Source: Benincasa hispida (Eukaryota; Streptophyta; Magnoliopsida; Cucurbitales; Cucurbitaceae). From it: 64,000 nt of DNA. This document shows, one piece after another, positions 47,092 through 59,239 of the stretch. Both the position numbers and the translations under genes were made by a program. The stretch covers positions 29,554,000 through 29,617,999 of the forward strand of contig NC_052350.1 of NCBI RefSeq assembly GCF_009727055.1, in the 5' to 3' direction. Positions within the stretch are counted from its first letter, which is position 1, and each line of letters starts with the position of its first letter. Below the pieces are notes generated by a model. It saw only the letters and a program-made list of their open reading frames with translations, ran no database searches and was not told the DNA's origin.

Positions 47092-49151
47092 TTTAGGTTT
47101 AAAAATGTGCAATTCACATGTTCACGAATTTCTGGACATACAACTCAACCAATGCATTACATAATACATATTTTAATTTTATAAAGATTGGATTAATTTT
47201 ACAACATGGCATACTATATATCTAAATTTTTTTATTTTTATTTAATACTAGTTATAAAACACATGCAATTCATGTGGCTAAAGGTCTTTACAACATTAAT
47301 TTTATCCATGAAATTCCAATAAAAAATAGTATAAATTTTATGAAGTTTAATAAAAATATCTGACATAAAAAATTAAAAATAATAAAATAGTTAATAGTTA
47401 AAACTATATATATTGTATTTTATTTTAATTCACAACAAATATAAAAATGAGGTGCACATGTTTGAGAATCTTTGGAACAATTGGAACACAAATTTTGACA
47501 TTGATATAATTTTTGAATCAATATATTTTTTTATGGGAATAGTATAAACTGTAGATTCTGATAATGTTGAAATTATATAAATCCAATCAAAGATTTAACT
47601 GAGACTAATAAAATAATAATAATAATAATAACTTTCAAGTACTAACAAAAACTACATGCTCAACATTTAAATTTTAAAATAACACAAATATATAAATCTT
47701 TGTTATGGTTGAAAAGGAATATATTTTATATAATTTCCTACAAATTGAAAATTAAAAAGTGTTGCCGCTCTTTGATTGAATTGAACTACTACATTTCTGA
47801 ATCCCAAATAATCGTCATAATTAATAACACTCCCTCCTGAACCTTATTGTTTACTTTCACAACTGTACTTCTCCCCTTTTCTTGATTCAAACTCACTTCC
47901 ATTTCTTATTTATCGATCCAATTCTTGTTTTATTTTTACTTCTTGTAATTTATCTCACTCGTCTCCTTAAGAAAGAAATTTAAAAAGATAAAGAAAAGGA
48001 AACCAAATTTCCTATGTACTCAAAATTTTAATTTGAGAGTAACCTAAATATTTGTTAGTGTCAGAAACAAATCTAATAATCAATATTGTATTAAAAATTT
48101 AAATTCAAGATACTATGCATATCTAATTTTTCCCTTAAATATAAGGGTTAATGGGTAATAATAAATGAAAATTTAAATATAAAGATAATAATAATATTTT
48201 TTCGTTGAAGCAAATAAGTTTATAGATTATCACGACCAATATTTTCTTTATGAATAACAAAAACTTCAATTATCATTGTACAATTCTTTCTATCATGACA
48301 TTATTAGAATGGAGATGGAGCCAAATAAAACAAGATATCTTGTATTTATTCTTTAAAAAATATTTGGTTATTGTGAGAATGGTTGTGTACTATTTGTAAG
48401 GGATGTATCTATTTAAATTGGGATACATTCCATGACAAATGAAAATATACGATTATTATTTAATTTAAAAATATTAATTATTATGTTAAGTTAAAATTAA
48501 ATTACTTATTCACAATACAAAAATGTTGGAGACATGCATGGATATTTAATATCTATGTTAAAATTGAATCCTTTGATTTACGAATATATCGAATATATAG
48601 ACAGGTATTTTGATCTTGTGAAGCATTTAGTAAAAAATATGACGATTTTCATGAAGCAAAATATCTTAGCATTTGGAGTTCATGAATCGAAGTTGATTCT
48701 AATTTTGACTATGAACTATTATTGTACTAATAAACATATTTGAAACCCTAACAAATTGAATATTAACTATTATGGTATGAATAAAGGCGTATTTAACTTA
48801 TAATTATTGATATATGTGCTTAGTAATAGTTTATGGCCTTGAATAAGCTTATTCTACCTTTTGAGGAAAAAAAACAATATTTTCATAAATTTACATGATA
48901 CCTATATTATTTTTTTAAATATCCAAAGATATTTATTGATATTTAATAATTTATTCATATATCCATAAATATAAATTATCAATATCAACATCCACATCAA
49001 TATATATATATATATAAATACATATAGTTGGATTACACCTCCCACACAAACTATAGTAATTTATAAACAATCATATTATTTTGTTCTATATTTTCTTACA
49101 TAGTTACTTCCACACAAAAATTTAAAATTTATTTTAGAAGAGTTGGTTTTA
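47092..49151. other. AT-rich spacer downstream of desaturase gene
   Basis: No gene, RNA or clear transposon seen. It contains (AAT)n at about 47610-47630 and (TA)n near 49001-49014. It lies beyond the 3' end of the desaturase gene and should hold its 3' untranslated region, but the poly(A) site cannot be placed with confidence. Confidence 0.5.
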
Positions 49152-52117
49152 TTAATATATATTATCAAGCTTTTGCTTATGAATGGCTTTGTGAGGGGCC
49201 AATTTCACATTAGTGGCAACTCCAATGACTTGAAGAAAGTTAATAACATACCAACTAAAGTCAATTTGCCACCATTTAAATCCATGTCTTGCTGAATAAG
49301 GAAAGGCATGGTGATTATTATGCCAACTTTCTCCAAAGGAAATCAAACTCACCCACCTTACAAAACAAACCAAATGAATTATCATGAACTACTCTTTATA
49401 AATCACATTGTTTTATTCGGAATAATTGCAAATAGTAATTTTAGGGATAATAATTAAGTGTATAACAATATTTTTAAAATATTTTACAAATATAACAAAG
49501 TTTATCGATCATAGACTTATACCAATGATATGATCTGTTATCGATAAACTCTTACCAGTAATATGATCTATCACTGATAGACTATCTAACTTTTACGATA
49601 TATACATTTTTTTTTGTATTGTGTTTATATCTACTGATAACTTTAGATTTGATTGCTACGTTTGCAAATTACCCATTTTATTCAGGAAAAAATATCAATT
49701 TATACTCCTAGATTTTGGATTGTGTAAATTAAAATAATATGTTGATAACTGCATCAATTTAAACTCTGAATTTTCCTAGATGTATCAATTTACACACATT
49801 TTTAGATTTCATTCGACAAAATATCACATGAAACTTATAATTATTTCAATTAAACTTTGAAATTGTCAGACGTGAATCAATATTCTAGATTATTCTATAT
49901 TAAGATTGTATTTGAAAATCGTCAACATATCAATTTTTTTACGTGTGCATACTTTTTTAAATATTGGTTAAATAAAATGAATGTTTATTTGAATTGATGC
50001 ATGGATAATTTTTAGAGAAAATCCTAATTGAGAACCTAAATTAATCTACTTATAAAAATTTCGAGATTTAATTGATAAAATTATAAGTCTCACTCGATGT
50101 TTATCTCTCTGAATGTTTGAATGTAGTACCACCAAACAAGTAAAACATACTTACCCAACGTTTAGTGACAAATCACGAGTCTTCCATTGTTGCTTTCCCG
50201 ATCCATGGCATATTGAGTTTACCATCAATGTTGTGTGTAACACTACTACGTTTCTAACACCCTGCATTACAAAAACTTGAAAGTTTAAGAACTTATTGCA
50301 TAATTCCAAAGTTAGTGATTTATTAAATGCAAAATTGAATTCTTAGGTAGTTTTGTTTAAAGTTTAAGCACCAATTGGCCTTCAAACTCGACTAAATTTA
50401 TAATTTAATGTTTGACGTATTTCCTTATTATTACTATTAGACCCATTTAATAATTTTTTACCATGATTTTCGTCTTTCTTAAATAAATAATTTAATTTAT
50501 TAGTTAAATTTTTAAAATAAAACTACGATTTTAAAAGCTATGACTCTGTTTAAGAACCATTTGGTTTTTGGTTTTTAAAATTAAGTCTATAAATATCTCA
50601 TCCACCTTTAAATTTCTTATTTTGGTATCTACTTTTTTTCTAATGTTTTCAAAAATCAAACAAAGTTTTGAAAACTAAAAAAAAGTTGTGGGTGTTTGAA
50701 AAAACTCATAAAAAGCCGATAAAGAAACAAAAATATCAATAAGTGGAAGTACATAGACTAAAGTGTTAATTTTATAAGCTTAATTTCGAAAGGTAAGAAT
50801 AAAATACTAAAAACTAATTAAAGTTTAGAGGCTAAATTGTTACTTATTCAAGTTTAGAAATAAATTATTATAGGTTTGAAAGTACACAGACTAATTTAGA
50901 CAATTTTTTTTAAATGTATAATATCACTACTAAAGTAAATTAATAAATTACAAAATCATAATTTTTCAAAATTATTTGACGAAAAGTTAATGTCAAGACA
51001 AGGAAATAAATTTCAAATAGAATTTGAGCTCTTCCCAAATTCAAGAATAAAAATGTGAGATTTCTAAATCTATAAACTAAATAGAAACCAAAATCGAATA
51101 GGTATTTTCTGTAGTAATCTATTTTACATATTGTTTTTTCATAAATTGAGTAATTTGAAATAAAGAAAAAACATTTAAATTACAAAACAATTAAAAATAT
51201 TTACAACTAATAGTAAAATATCAAAGTCTACCTGTAATAGAATGCGATAGGCCATGATAAACTATTATCTATATCTCTCATGATACAAATAGACATAGAT
51301 CGTAGTCTATCACAGATAAATAATGAAATTTTTATTTTCATATATTTATAAAAAACCTAAGAAATAAATAAAGGAAAGAGTTGATTTACTTTACCATTCC
51401 CCATATAAGAAAAGGCATTCCTCCAACAACATATAGCAAGATTGCAAGAGCAATTGGATGAAGAAGATATGTTTTATGAATGAATTTGTAGAAGATTTGC
51501 TTCTCCAAGTCCCGAACATTATCTCGTCTCACTTGCTTCCTAACCATTAAAAATATGTTTTTTTCTATCTCTTGAAAAATAACAAAGTACCTTGGACGAT
51601 TAACTCTTTTAGTTGAAGCATAGTAATTAGGAAACCACGAAAATCTTTGATCAAAACGTTGTGGATCTTTGTCAGTATCAGCAACTTCGTGGTGATATCT
51701 ATGCATACTCACCCAGTCGATTGGATTCCCCTAAAATATATATATAAACATTACTCCAATGAATAATTTTTTAAAAAGTTAGTTATTTTAACCTACTTTA
51801 GAATTTATCGTTTGACTAACCTCGAGTGCTTGAACTCCACAGTAAGCAAACAAGTACTCAAGCCATTTTGGAAGCTTAAAGCTTCTATGTGCAAGATTTC
51901 TATGATATGATAGACTCAAACCAAAGAGACCGGAAATAAAATATAACATCGTGGCAACCCATAATGCACTCCAATTAAATTGAAAGGGTGCAAAAATACA
52001 AAGGACATGCAAGAGGAAAATAATAAAAGCCATTTCTTTGTCTATCTCAATCCATTCTTCCTTCCCAGATGATTTTAGAGGCTTTTCCATTTCCCTTGGT
52101 TCTATTGATACATCCAT
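49152..52117 (-). CDS. Acyl desaturase, ADS/FAD5 family (four exons)
   Basis: Membrane-bound fatty-acyl desaturase that would insert a cis double bond (family members act at delta-9 or delta-7) using a di-iron centre. Exons on the minus strand: 52117-51821, 51730-51395, 50261-50155, 49356-49152; introns of 90, 1133 and 798 bp all have GT...AG ends. The ATG at 52115-52117 gives 314 aa; upstream codons lack an ATG. Histidine boxes: HRNLAH (72-77), HRYHH (109-113) and HNNHH (259-263). Hydrophobic spans lie at about 29-46, 50-70 and 190-210. The N-terminus is short and acidic/basic mixed, without a plastid transit peptide, so an ER ADS-like enzyme is likelier than plastid FAD5. No stops or frameshifts are seen. 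Exact substrate and double-bond position cannot be told from sequence. Confidence 0.92.
49465..49680. repeat. Foldback repeat in desaturase intron 3
   Basis: 'ATTTTACAAATATAACAAAG' is followed by a core with ATGATCTATCACTGATAGAC and a T-rich right arm ending 'GCTACGTTTGCAAATTACCC'. It is a diverged member of the 'CTATCA...TGATAG' family and leaves the splice sites untouched. Confidence 0.55.
51190..51345. repeat. Foldback repeat in desaturase intron 2
   Basis: Left arm 'AAAATATTTACAACTAATAG', core 'TAGACATAGATCGTAGTCTA' followed by TCACAGATAAATAATG, right arm 'TTTTCATATATTTATAAA'. It lies 50 to 200 bp from the exon 2 donor. Confidence 0.55.
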
Positions 52118-52462
52118 TATCAAGATCTTTACTTTACTTCAAGGTTCACCACCACCTCTACATATATGTATTTATAGCTATTCATATTGCATGTTTTAAG
52201 TCTCAACATAATAAATATGTATTTATGTTGCATTTGAAGAGTTTTAATTTAATTATTTTAAATTCTTTCCATTAACCCATTTGTATATAAATAAATTGAC
52301 TAATTGAGACTCTTTGATTAGAGGTAAAAGTTTCTAACTTCTGAATTTTCACTCCACTTTCTTGGATTGAATTTCAATATTCTAGATAACAAAATATTTT
52401 CGTGCATGTTTTCTACTAACAAATTTTCCTATAATCTTGAGTTGTATAATATAATATATTAA

Positions 52463-52660
52463 AGGAAAATATTTACACATAAAAAATATGTCAAATTATA
52501 TACAAAAATAGTAAAAAAAAAAAAAAAATACTGATAGATACAGTCTATCCGTGACAAACTTCTATCACTTTCTATTACTAATAGACATCGATAGAAACTT
52601 CTATAAACTTCTACCAAAGAAGATTAAAATTTTGTTATTTTGTGTAAATAGTTTCCTTAT
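52463..52660. repeat. Foldback repeat upstream of desaturase gene
   Basis: Left arm 'GAAAATATTTACACATAAAA', core 'ACTGATAGATACAGTCTATC' and 'TACTAATAGACATCGATAGA', right arm 'AAAATTTTGTTATTTTGTGT'. It lies about 350-540 bp upstream of the start codon, so it may be in or near the promoter. It includes a poly-A tract at 52513-52529. Confidence 0.6.
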
Positions 52661-52704
52661 TTTTCTATTTTTTAAAATTTTCGTATATTAAAATCAATAA
52701 ATTA

Positions 52705-53213
52705 GGTTTAAATCCTATTTTGGTCCCTAAACTTTGCATCTTGTTCTATTTGGTGCTTAAATTAAAAAAAAACAGTCATTTTAGTCCCTGAACTTTTAAG
52801 AACTGTTTATTTTGGTCCATACTATTAAGATTTTGTTAACTTTTGATGAAATTGCATCTAGCATGTGTTGAGCAAAATGAAGGTGAAGTAAAATGCCAAT
52901 AACCAATGCGAAAAAGTACTAAACGACCAAAATCTCGAATGCAAAATGACTTTTGAGTTCTATAGGAAATCGCTTTACACCTAATTCAAAATTGAAACCC
53001 TACATCTTTTAGCATGACTAACTTATTTGATAGCTTAGCCATCTAAAAATATAAATCATCTCGTCATTTTGTTTAAGAATTAACAAAATTTAATAACATG
53101 GACCAAAGTAAGCACTTTTTAAAAGTTTAGAGACTAGAAGTAGACGTTTTTAAAAGTTGAAGGACCAAAATAGAACAAGCTTCAAAGTTTAGGACCAAAA
53201 TAGGATTTAAACC
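52705..53213. mobile_element. MITE with 9-bp target duplication, Mutator-like
   Basis: The left end GGTTTAAATCCTATTTTGG and the right end CCAAAATAGGATTTAAACC are exact inverted repeats over 19 bp apart from small changes further in ('TCCCTAAACTTT' against 'AAAGTTTAGGA'). It is flanked by a perfect 9-bp direct repeat AATAAATTA at 52696-52704 and 53214-53222. It is 509 bp and non-coding. A split relative occupies 1612-1940 plus 4392-4556. Confidence 0.85.
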
Positions 53214-53395
53214 AATAAATTATTATGATTTTGCATTATTATCCTTCTATTGACAACTATATCAAATGCAACCATTTAACGAGGACTTGAGCATTGCTTA
53301 GTCAATTATTAGGCTAATTAATGCAAACTCGTGAATAGGCAAATTTGAATTGTATTCATGACCCCATTCCTCGAGTCCTTTATGAGTAATGATTC

Positions 53396-53812
53396 GAACG
53401 TATGAATTCTAACATTCTACTTCCGTCATAGCACACTACCAACGTATCACGTTAGGGATGGTCAAATCTATCAGAGTCGTAATGTGATGGCCATCTTTAT
53501 TGGGATAATTTTTTTCACAACAAACTGTGAGAAAATAGGGAAAACACAATAAACTTATGTATTTTATAACGTATTACGTTAGGTGTAGTCCTACTGTGAT
53601 GATCGTCTCTATCATGATCTGCCTTTTTTCATAAAAAAGTGCAACAAACTATGAGAAAAATGGAAAAAAACACAACAATTTTTTTTTGTTGCGATAGGGA
53701 TGACATCACGTTAGGGTTGCGATAGACTTGACCATTCTTAACGTGATATGTTATAAAATGCGGTAGTGTGCTATGACGAAAGTAGAGTTAAAATTCATAC
53801 ATTTGCGAAGGG
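53396..53812. mobile_element. Inverted-repeat element, family unknown
   Basis: The left arm 'GTATGAATTCTAACATTCTA' and CTTCCGTCATAGCACACTACC pairs with the right arm GGTAGTGTGCTATGACGAAAG and 'TAGAGTTAAAATTCATAC', arms of about 75 bp. Further in, 'ACGTTAGGGATGGTCAAATC' pairs with 'GACTTGACCATTCTTAACGT'. No clear target duplication could be fixed. It is non-coding, about 410 bp. Confidence 0.7.
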
Positions 53813-53813
53813 T

Positions 53814-56570
53814 GGGTCATCAATTATAAATGTGCTTGTGAATGGGTCATCCATACAAAAAAACTCTTTGAATCTACCCTCTATACTTGCATGTTTTGTA
53901 GTGTAATGTTCTCCCACCTATGTTTTAGTCCCTAATAATATTTTTTGTGCTTTTTCAAGGTCTTCTAAATGTTTAAAAGTTTCAATCTTATGCCTTCTAA
54001 AATCCTAAACTTTCTTAATTGACACACGACATGTTTTGATATTGTTATGAGTTAATTTAGACCAAAGGGCAAAATAGATATTTCAATACAAAATGTCAAT
54101 ATCAGAACCTAAAGGAAGGATGACAAAGGCCAAGAAAGGCTCAAAAAGGAAATGTGACACGATCCTAGGGTTTCTTTAGGGCTTGAAGCCCTAGTGTGGG
54201 TGCAATCTCGAAGGAGAATTGGGAGGGCTAAGTCTGTTGAAAAAAAGTCTATAGATACATCATTATAGTTTCATGCAAGGTAACTCAAATTTGATTCCTA
54301 AACTCACTGATTTCAATCTATTCATTCTCTAACTTAAAGCATCAAAAAGTGTGTGACAAGTACTACTATGGTGTGCAAGTTTTCTATTCCATAGATTGCG
54401 TTTTCTCTCTTCAATGTTGGTGTTATGTGGAGGTCAGGTGCATTTTTCTTATCCAAAATTTGATATCAACAAATATCATTATTAGATTAGAGTTTTATTT
54501 GATATAACCCTTCAATGTTTAGGGAGACGAATTGATACTTTTCCTAAATTTTTCATTTAAGTCCTTACTATTCCCAAATTTCAAAAGAGGATGATGATAT
54601 CTTTTACAAGCTTGTCAGTCATTAGTATACCAACATTTAAAAGAGAACTTACTTATTTGTTAACAACGAGCAACTTTTGGATAGTAACTGGAAGTTGATC
54701 AAATAAAATGAGTAAATTCTAAATTTCATACTTTTTTTTTTTAATAATTCTAAATTTCATACTTTTACCTTAATTAATAGTGCATTTAATTTGACATTAC
54801 ACCCTCATTTTGCCAATTTATTTAAGGGTTGTTTTTAAATATAAAAAAATAAATTAAAATATTTACAAAATATAACAAAATTTTAGAACTATCAATGATA
54901 GACGCTGATAGATACTGATAGAAACACTGATAGACTTCTATCAGTATCTATCAGTGATATTGATACACACTGATAGAAGTCTATCAATGTCCATCAATGT
55001 CTATCAGTATCTATCATTGATGGTTCCAAAATTTTACTATATTTTGTAAATATTTTCAATAGTTTTACCATTTGAAATAATTTTACGTAATTTAACATAT
55101 TTTAATGCCATAAGGGCTTGATATATTCCACTTAAAAACGGAAAAAAGTACATAAGAATTAATTTAAAAGTTTAAAAAAGTTAGGAACTAAATTCACATA
55201 AACCACCTAAACATATATTTAAACTTCTAAAAAAAAAATTTCCACCCTGCATAAGACAGAAGAATCTATTCTTTGCGAAATAAGACTCTTAAAAGTTATA
55301 ATTGTATTTACCGACTTTACAAACTTGATAACTTAATGAAGAAGATATGGATTACATTATGACTGGTAACTAAACCTAAATAAGAAACAAAAGGTGATAA
55401 ATGGTGTTTAATTCAACATAATTATAATTGAACTATGCAATTAAATAACTGATAGATAGTAGACTTATTAATATATCTTGACAGCAAGTTATCCTTTTAC
55501 TTATTTATTCTCTTTTACAGCAATTACATGTTGGAAACGGCATGACCCTTAGAACGAAGAATAGTAAACGGTCAAGGCACGACGATCAAGCAAAGAGCAA
55601 AAACCTACAAAAAAAAAAAAACTCGATATAGGCTAAGTCGTGGAGCTCGCTCTCTTTAAGACGTTTCACAGCTTTGCCCAAATGTGCAAGCAGGTCTGAA
55701 AATTTGTCACGTCGTCCCCAGGATAAAACAACCAAAAGAAACCCGATCGGAAATGCACTGTTACCGACCGATCGGAACACACACCCTTTCTAAACCCACT
55801 GCTCGAAAAACTAAAATGGAAGAGTTAGGAGAGGAAAAATGAAATGAAGTGAAAAATGAATTGTGCTTTCTAACTGCTGAAGGCCACGCCTTTTATAGGC
55901 TTTCAACATAGAACGATAGGGAGCGAAAAAGGCGGTGAGCGTCAAAATGTATACAGACGAAACGCTTGTGCGTAGACGAAGTGGAACGTGGAGGACCTTT
56001 TCCTTTCCTTTTTTTTCGGTTAAAAGAGAAAATAAACAAAATAAATAATATTTTATTAAAAATTAATAATCACACTCGCCTTGCCTCGCCCGATCGGATG
56101 GTAGCATGCGTGTGAGACGTCCACCGAACCCGCATTGGTCTAACTCCTCACTCCCTCCAAAACATGAGTACTCCTTGGGGTCTAAACTCAAAACTCAAGA
56201 TTGGAGTATATAAGGGAGGTTTCCAATACCAAATTTTTCAATGTGGGATTCTCTAACCAAAAGATTGGTTCCCTCTTGTTTTGAAAGTTAAATTTTCACC
56301 CAACATTACATGATATTCAAAGCTACAATTTATTGAGTTTAGAAATAACAATTTATTGTTAATTGCCAACCAAGCTCCAACTTGTTAAGACAAATATATA
56401 TTTCTGGTGTGATTTTTACAACATGCACAACTATAAGGGTAACGCTAAATTTCAGTATTTTGTTTTAAGGGATTGTTTAATCTTAATCTTTATGCACTAT
56501 TCCTGAACCTTTTATACCCTACCGTTGAGGGTGTTACCAGTACTCAAGGAGACTAGGCTGATTATTTATG
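53814..56570. other. Spacer without recognised gene
   Basis: No gene or RNA supported. Includes a strongly palindromic foldback at 54855-55070. The stretch 55540-56300 is somewhat more GC-rich, with an open frame at 55586-55780 that shows no known domain; its text (for example 'GTATATAAGGGAGG' and GGGATTCTC near 56208-56255) looks like the end of a decayed LTR. Confidence 0.45.
54855..55070. repeat. Large foldback repeat of the 'CTATCA...TGATAG' family
   Basis: The left arm 'AAATATTTACAAAATATAAC' and 'AAAATTTTAGAACTATCAAT' pairs with the right arm 'CATTGATGGTTCCAAAATTT' and 'ACTATATTTTGTAAATATTT'. Between them lie about ten copies of TATCA/TGATA-containing words such as CTGATAGACTTCTATCAG. 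The element can fold into a hairpin of about 200 nt. It is the best preserved member of its family here. Confidence 0.8.
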
Positions 56571-56575
56571 AGTAT

Positions 56576-57216
56576 TGTAGTCCCAGATAACTATATTTCT
56601 CTTGTTTGCAGGCCCAAACTACTCACCATAAACAGTCAACTTCACTTCAAGACTCATGGAAGACTATATCCTTTTAGCTTCAAAACTCTTCAACCGTTTA
56701 CTTGTATATGAGCTCAATTGTGTAGACGAAGTTCTGAAGAACTAGATGTTAGTTAAATTGTGTAGACGATTCTAAGAAGCACTAGACGATCGTGTAGGCG
56801 ATTGTTGAATGGAACTAGACGATCATATAAACGATAGCTGAGGAACTAGATGATCATATAGACGATGCAAAGTGGAACTAGACGATCATGTAAACGATGC
56901 AAGAGGAACTAAACGATCGTATACATGATACTTTAGAAAAATTTAGACGATCGTAGAGAAAGAAAGAACACAAGTATTTTAGTGGTTCAGCCAAAGGCCA
57001 ACGTCCACTGTACAAAAGGGAGGGTCTTTTTTATTACTTCTTCTTTTAAACTTCTGTACAGAATGAATGCCTCGCTCCCTCGCTCCCTCTCTCGTTACTC
57101 TATGATTCTTTTCCTTTTATACAACAGAAGAAGCTCTGGTACAACAAACAAAACAGAAAGAGGTAACAACGATAAACTGACTTCTACTTCTTTTGTCTTC
57201 GGTTCTTTATGTTACA
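56576..57216 (-). repeat. 3' LTR of the full-length copia element
   Basis: 641 bp, TGTAGTCCCAG...GTTACA on the plus strand. It is similar throughout to the 5' LTR, with scattered substitutions and a short indel near 56830-56870. The segment 56720-56955 carries multiple 'AACTAGACGATCAT' units with CGATCG variants. Confidence 0.92.
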
Positions 57217-57278
57217 ATCTCTACCTTTGTAATCATCCAGAGAACCTTTCCCTTTTTGCTTGTAGAGCTGATCTTAAG

Positions 57279-57632
57279 CTAACCTTTTTCAGGTAACTCG
57301 AACCCAAGGAGGTCCAAGCAATGACCAAGCTTGCTTTGAGGAATTGTCTTGGTCAACATATCAGCCGCATTGTCTGAGGTATGTATTTTAACTACCTCAA
57401 CTTCCCCTTTCTTAATCTCCTGTCTGATAAAGTGGTACTTGATGTCAATGTTTTTATTTCTGCTGTGAAACTGTTGATTTTTAGACAAATAGATTATACT
57501 CTGATTGTCACAATACATTCTCACTTTTTTTTGTGTAATACCGAAATCGTTTAGTAATCCCTTCAGCCACAAACCTTCTTTGACAGCCTCGGACAAAGTT
57601 ATACTCGGCTTATGTTGTTGATAGGGCCACAA
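57279..57632 (-). pseudogene. Copia RNase H C-terminal part
   Basis: The frame from 57617 down reads SITLSEAVKEGLWLKGLLND, 'VRMYCDNQSIIYLSKNQQFH', 'KNIDIKYHFIRQEIKKGEVE' and NAADMLTKTIPQSK, ending 20 to 60 bp before the 3' LTR as is normal. It is the best preserved piece of pol. The first RNase H aspartate region lies above 57650 in another frame. Confidence 0.88.
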
Positions 57633-57929
57633 CAGATTGTAGACTTGCCTTCCAACTTATTAAATTTTTTCCCCATAGGAAAACATATCCAGATAGTGAG
57701 CGTCTTCTATCTAGATCCTCTGCATAATCAACATCCACATAAGCATACATTTCATCATTGGAGGGATCATTCTATTTGTATAAGATTCAAGCTTCCTTTG
57801 ATGAACAAGGATACATAAGTATCCATTTAACTGCTTCCTAATGACGTTTACTAGGATTGGCCATGTATTTACTAACCAAACTTGAGCATAGGACAGATCT
57901 GGTATAGTTCAAATCATTAGATACATTAA

Positions 57930-58930
57930 AGATCCCACTGCCTGGGAATAGAGAACAACCTTTATATGGTTAAAGTAATCCTCATCTGTACTCTTTGGAC
58001 TGTTTGCAGCTGAGAGTTTAAAATGAGGTGCAAGAGGAGTGCCAATAGGCTTAGCTGCATCCATTTTGAACCTTTATAGAACTTTCTCACTGTAATCAAC
58101 TTGACTCACATACAATTTGTCTTGCTTTCTTTCTCTACTAATTTCAATGCCAAGAATCCTTCTAGATTTCCCTAGGTCTTTCATGTGAAACTCTTTCTTT
58201 AGAAGAGCCTTGACTCACCCTAAAATTCTTTGAAACATCCAGCCAACAACATATCATCAACATATGGAAGTAGATACACTGGTTATTTGAAGCTTTCAGA
58301 GTTGGTATACACACACCGGTTATAGGAGCTTCTTTTGAATCCCATTTTAGAGATCACCTCATCAAATCAGTCATACCAACACCTTGGTGACTACTTGAGC
58401 CCATAGATTGATTTGTTTAGTAGACACACCAAGTCTTCTTCTCTTTTATTCACATACCCTTGAGGTTGTTTCATATAGATAGTTTCATTCAACAATCCAT
58501 GTAAGAATGTTGTCTTCACATCCAATTGGTCTAACTCCAAGTCCTTTTGAACAACTAGAGGGATGAGTAGCCTAATGGATGTGTGTTTCACAATAGGAGA
58601 AAAGACCTCTATACAATCAATCCCTTCCTTTTATGTGAACCCCTTTGCAACAAGTCTTGCTTTGAATCTAGATTTTTATACCCCTAGAATTTCTTCTTTA
58701 AATTTGTATATTCACTTACATGAAATAGGTTTGTACCCTTTAGGCAAAGACACTAATTTCCATGTATCATTAAGGTTAAGAGACCTCATTTCATCATTCA
58801 TGCCCTCAATCCAATGTTTAGCATCAGGGCTGTTTGTAGCTTCATCAAAACTGGTGGGTTCATTGTTGCTTAGTGAAATGGCAACACTCAAAGCAACACT
58901 AGCAAAGTTAGATTCTAAATACCTTGCAGG
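57930..58930 (-). pseudogene. Copia reverse transcriptase, broken
   Basis: 58591-58391 shows LELDQLDVKTTFLHGLLNET, 'IYMKQPQGYV' and LLNKSIYGLK. The active-site YVDDMLLAG is encoded at about 58238-58264 (YVDD 58253-58264). Upstream, 58915 and above, is the variable linker. Several stops and frame changes occur between the motifs. Confidence 0.85.
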
Positions 58931-59239
58931 GGCACAATGGTTCTCCTTGTCCTATCCCTTGCTAATGAATAATTTTGTAGATCTTCTCGTGTCTTTACTT
59001 GTTCACTTGACACAAATTCACTTGTCTCAGCAATGTCATCACCTTCAGCTTCTAGATTTTGAGAAGAAGTTGAAGCTCCTTGTTCACTTTGAGGCTCCAC
59101 TTCAAACCTTGTGCTGTTGGTCTTAGACATATGTGTAGATTATTCCTCGGATAGCATGAACATCTCATTTTCTTTGAACACATCTCTACTGTTGACAAAT
59201 ATTTTCTCAATAGGATGCCATAGTTTATATCCTTTCACT

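Noticed and set aside
46903..47184. Open frame of 93 codons
   Set aside because: It spans the end of the Cassandra-like element and the interrupted LTR, so it is chance.
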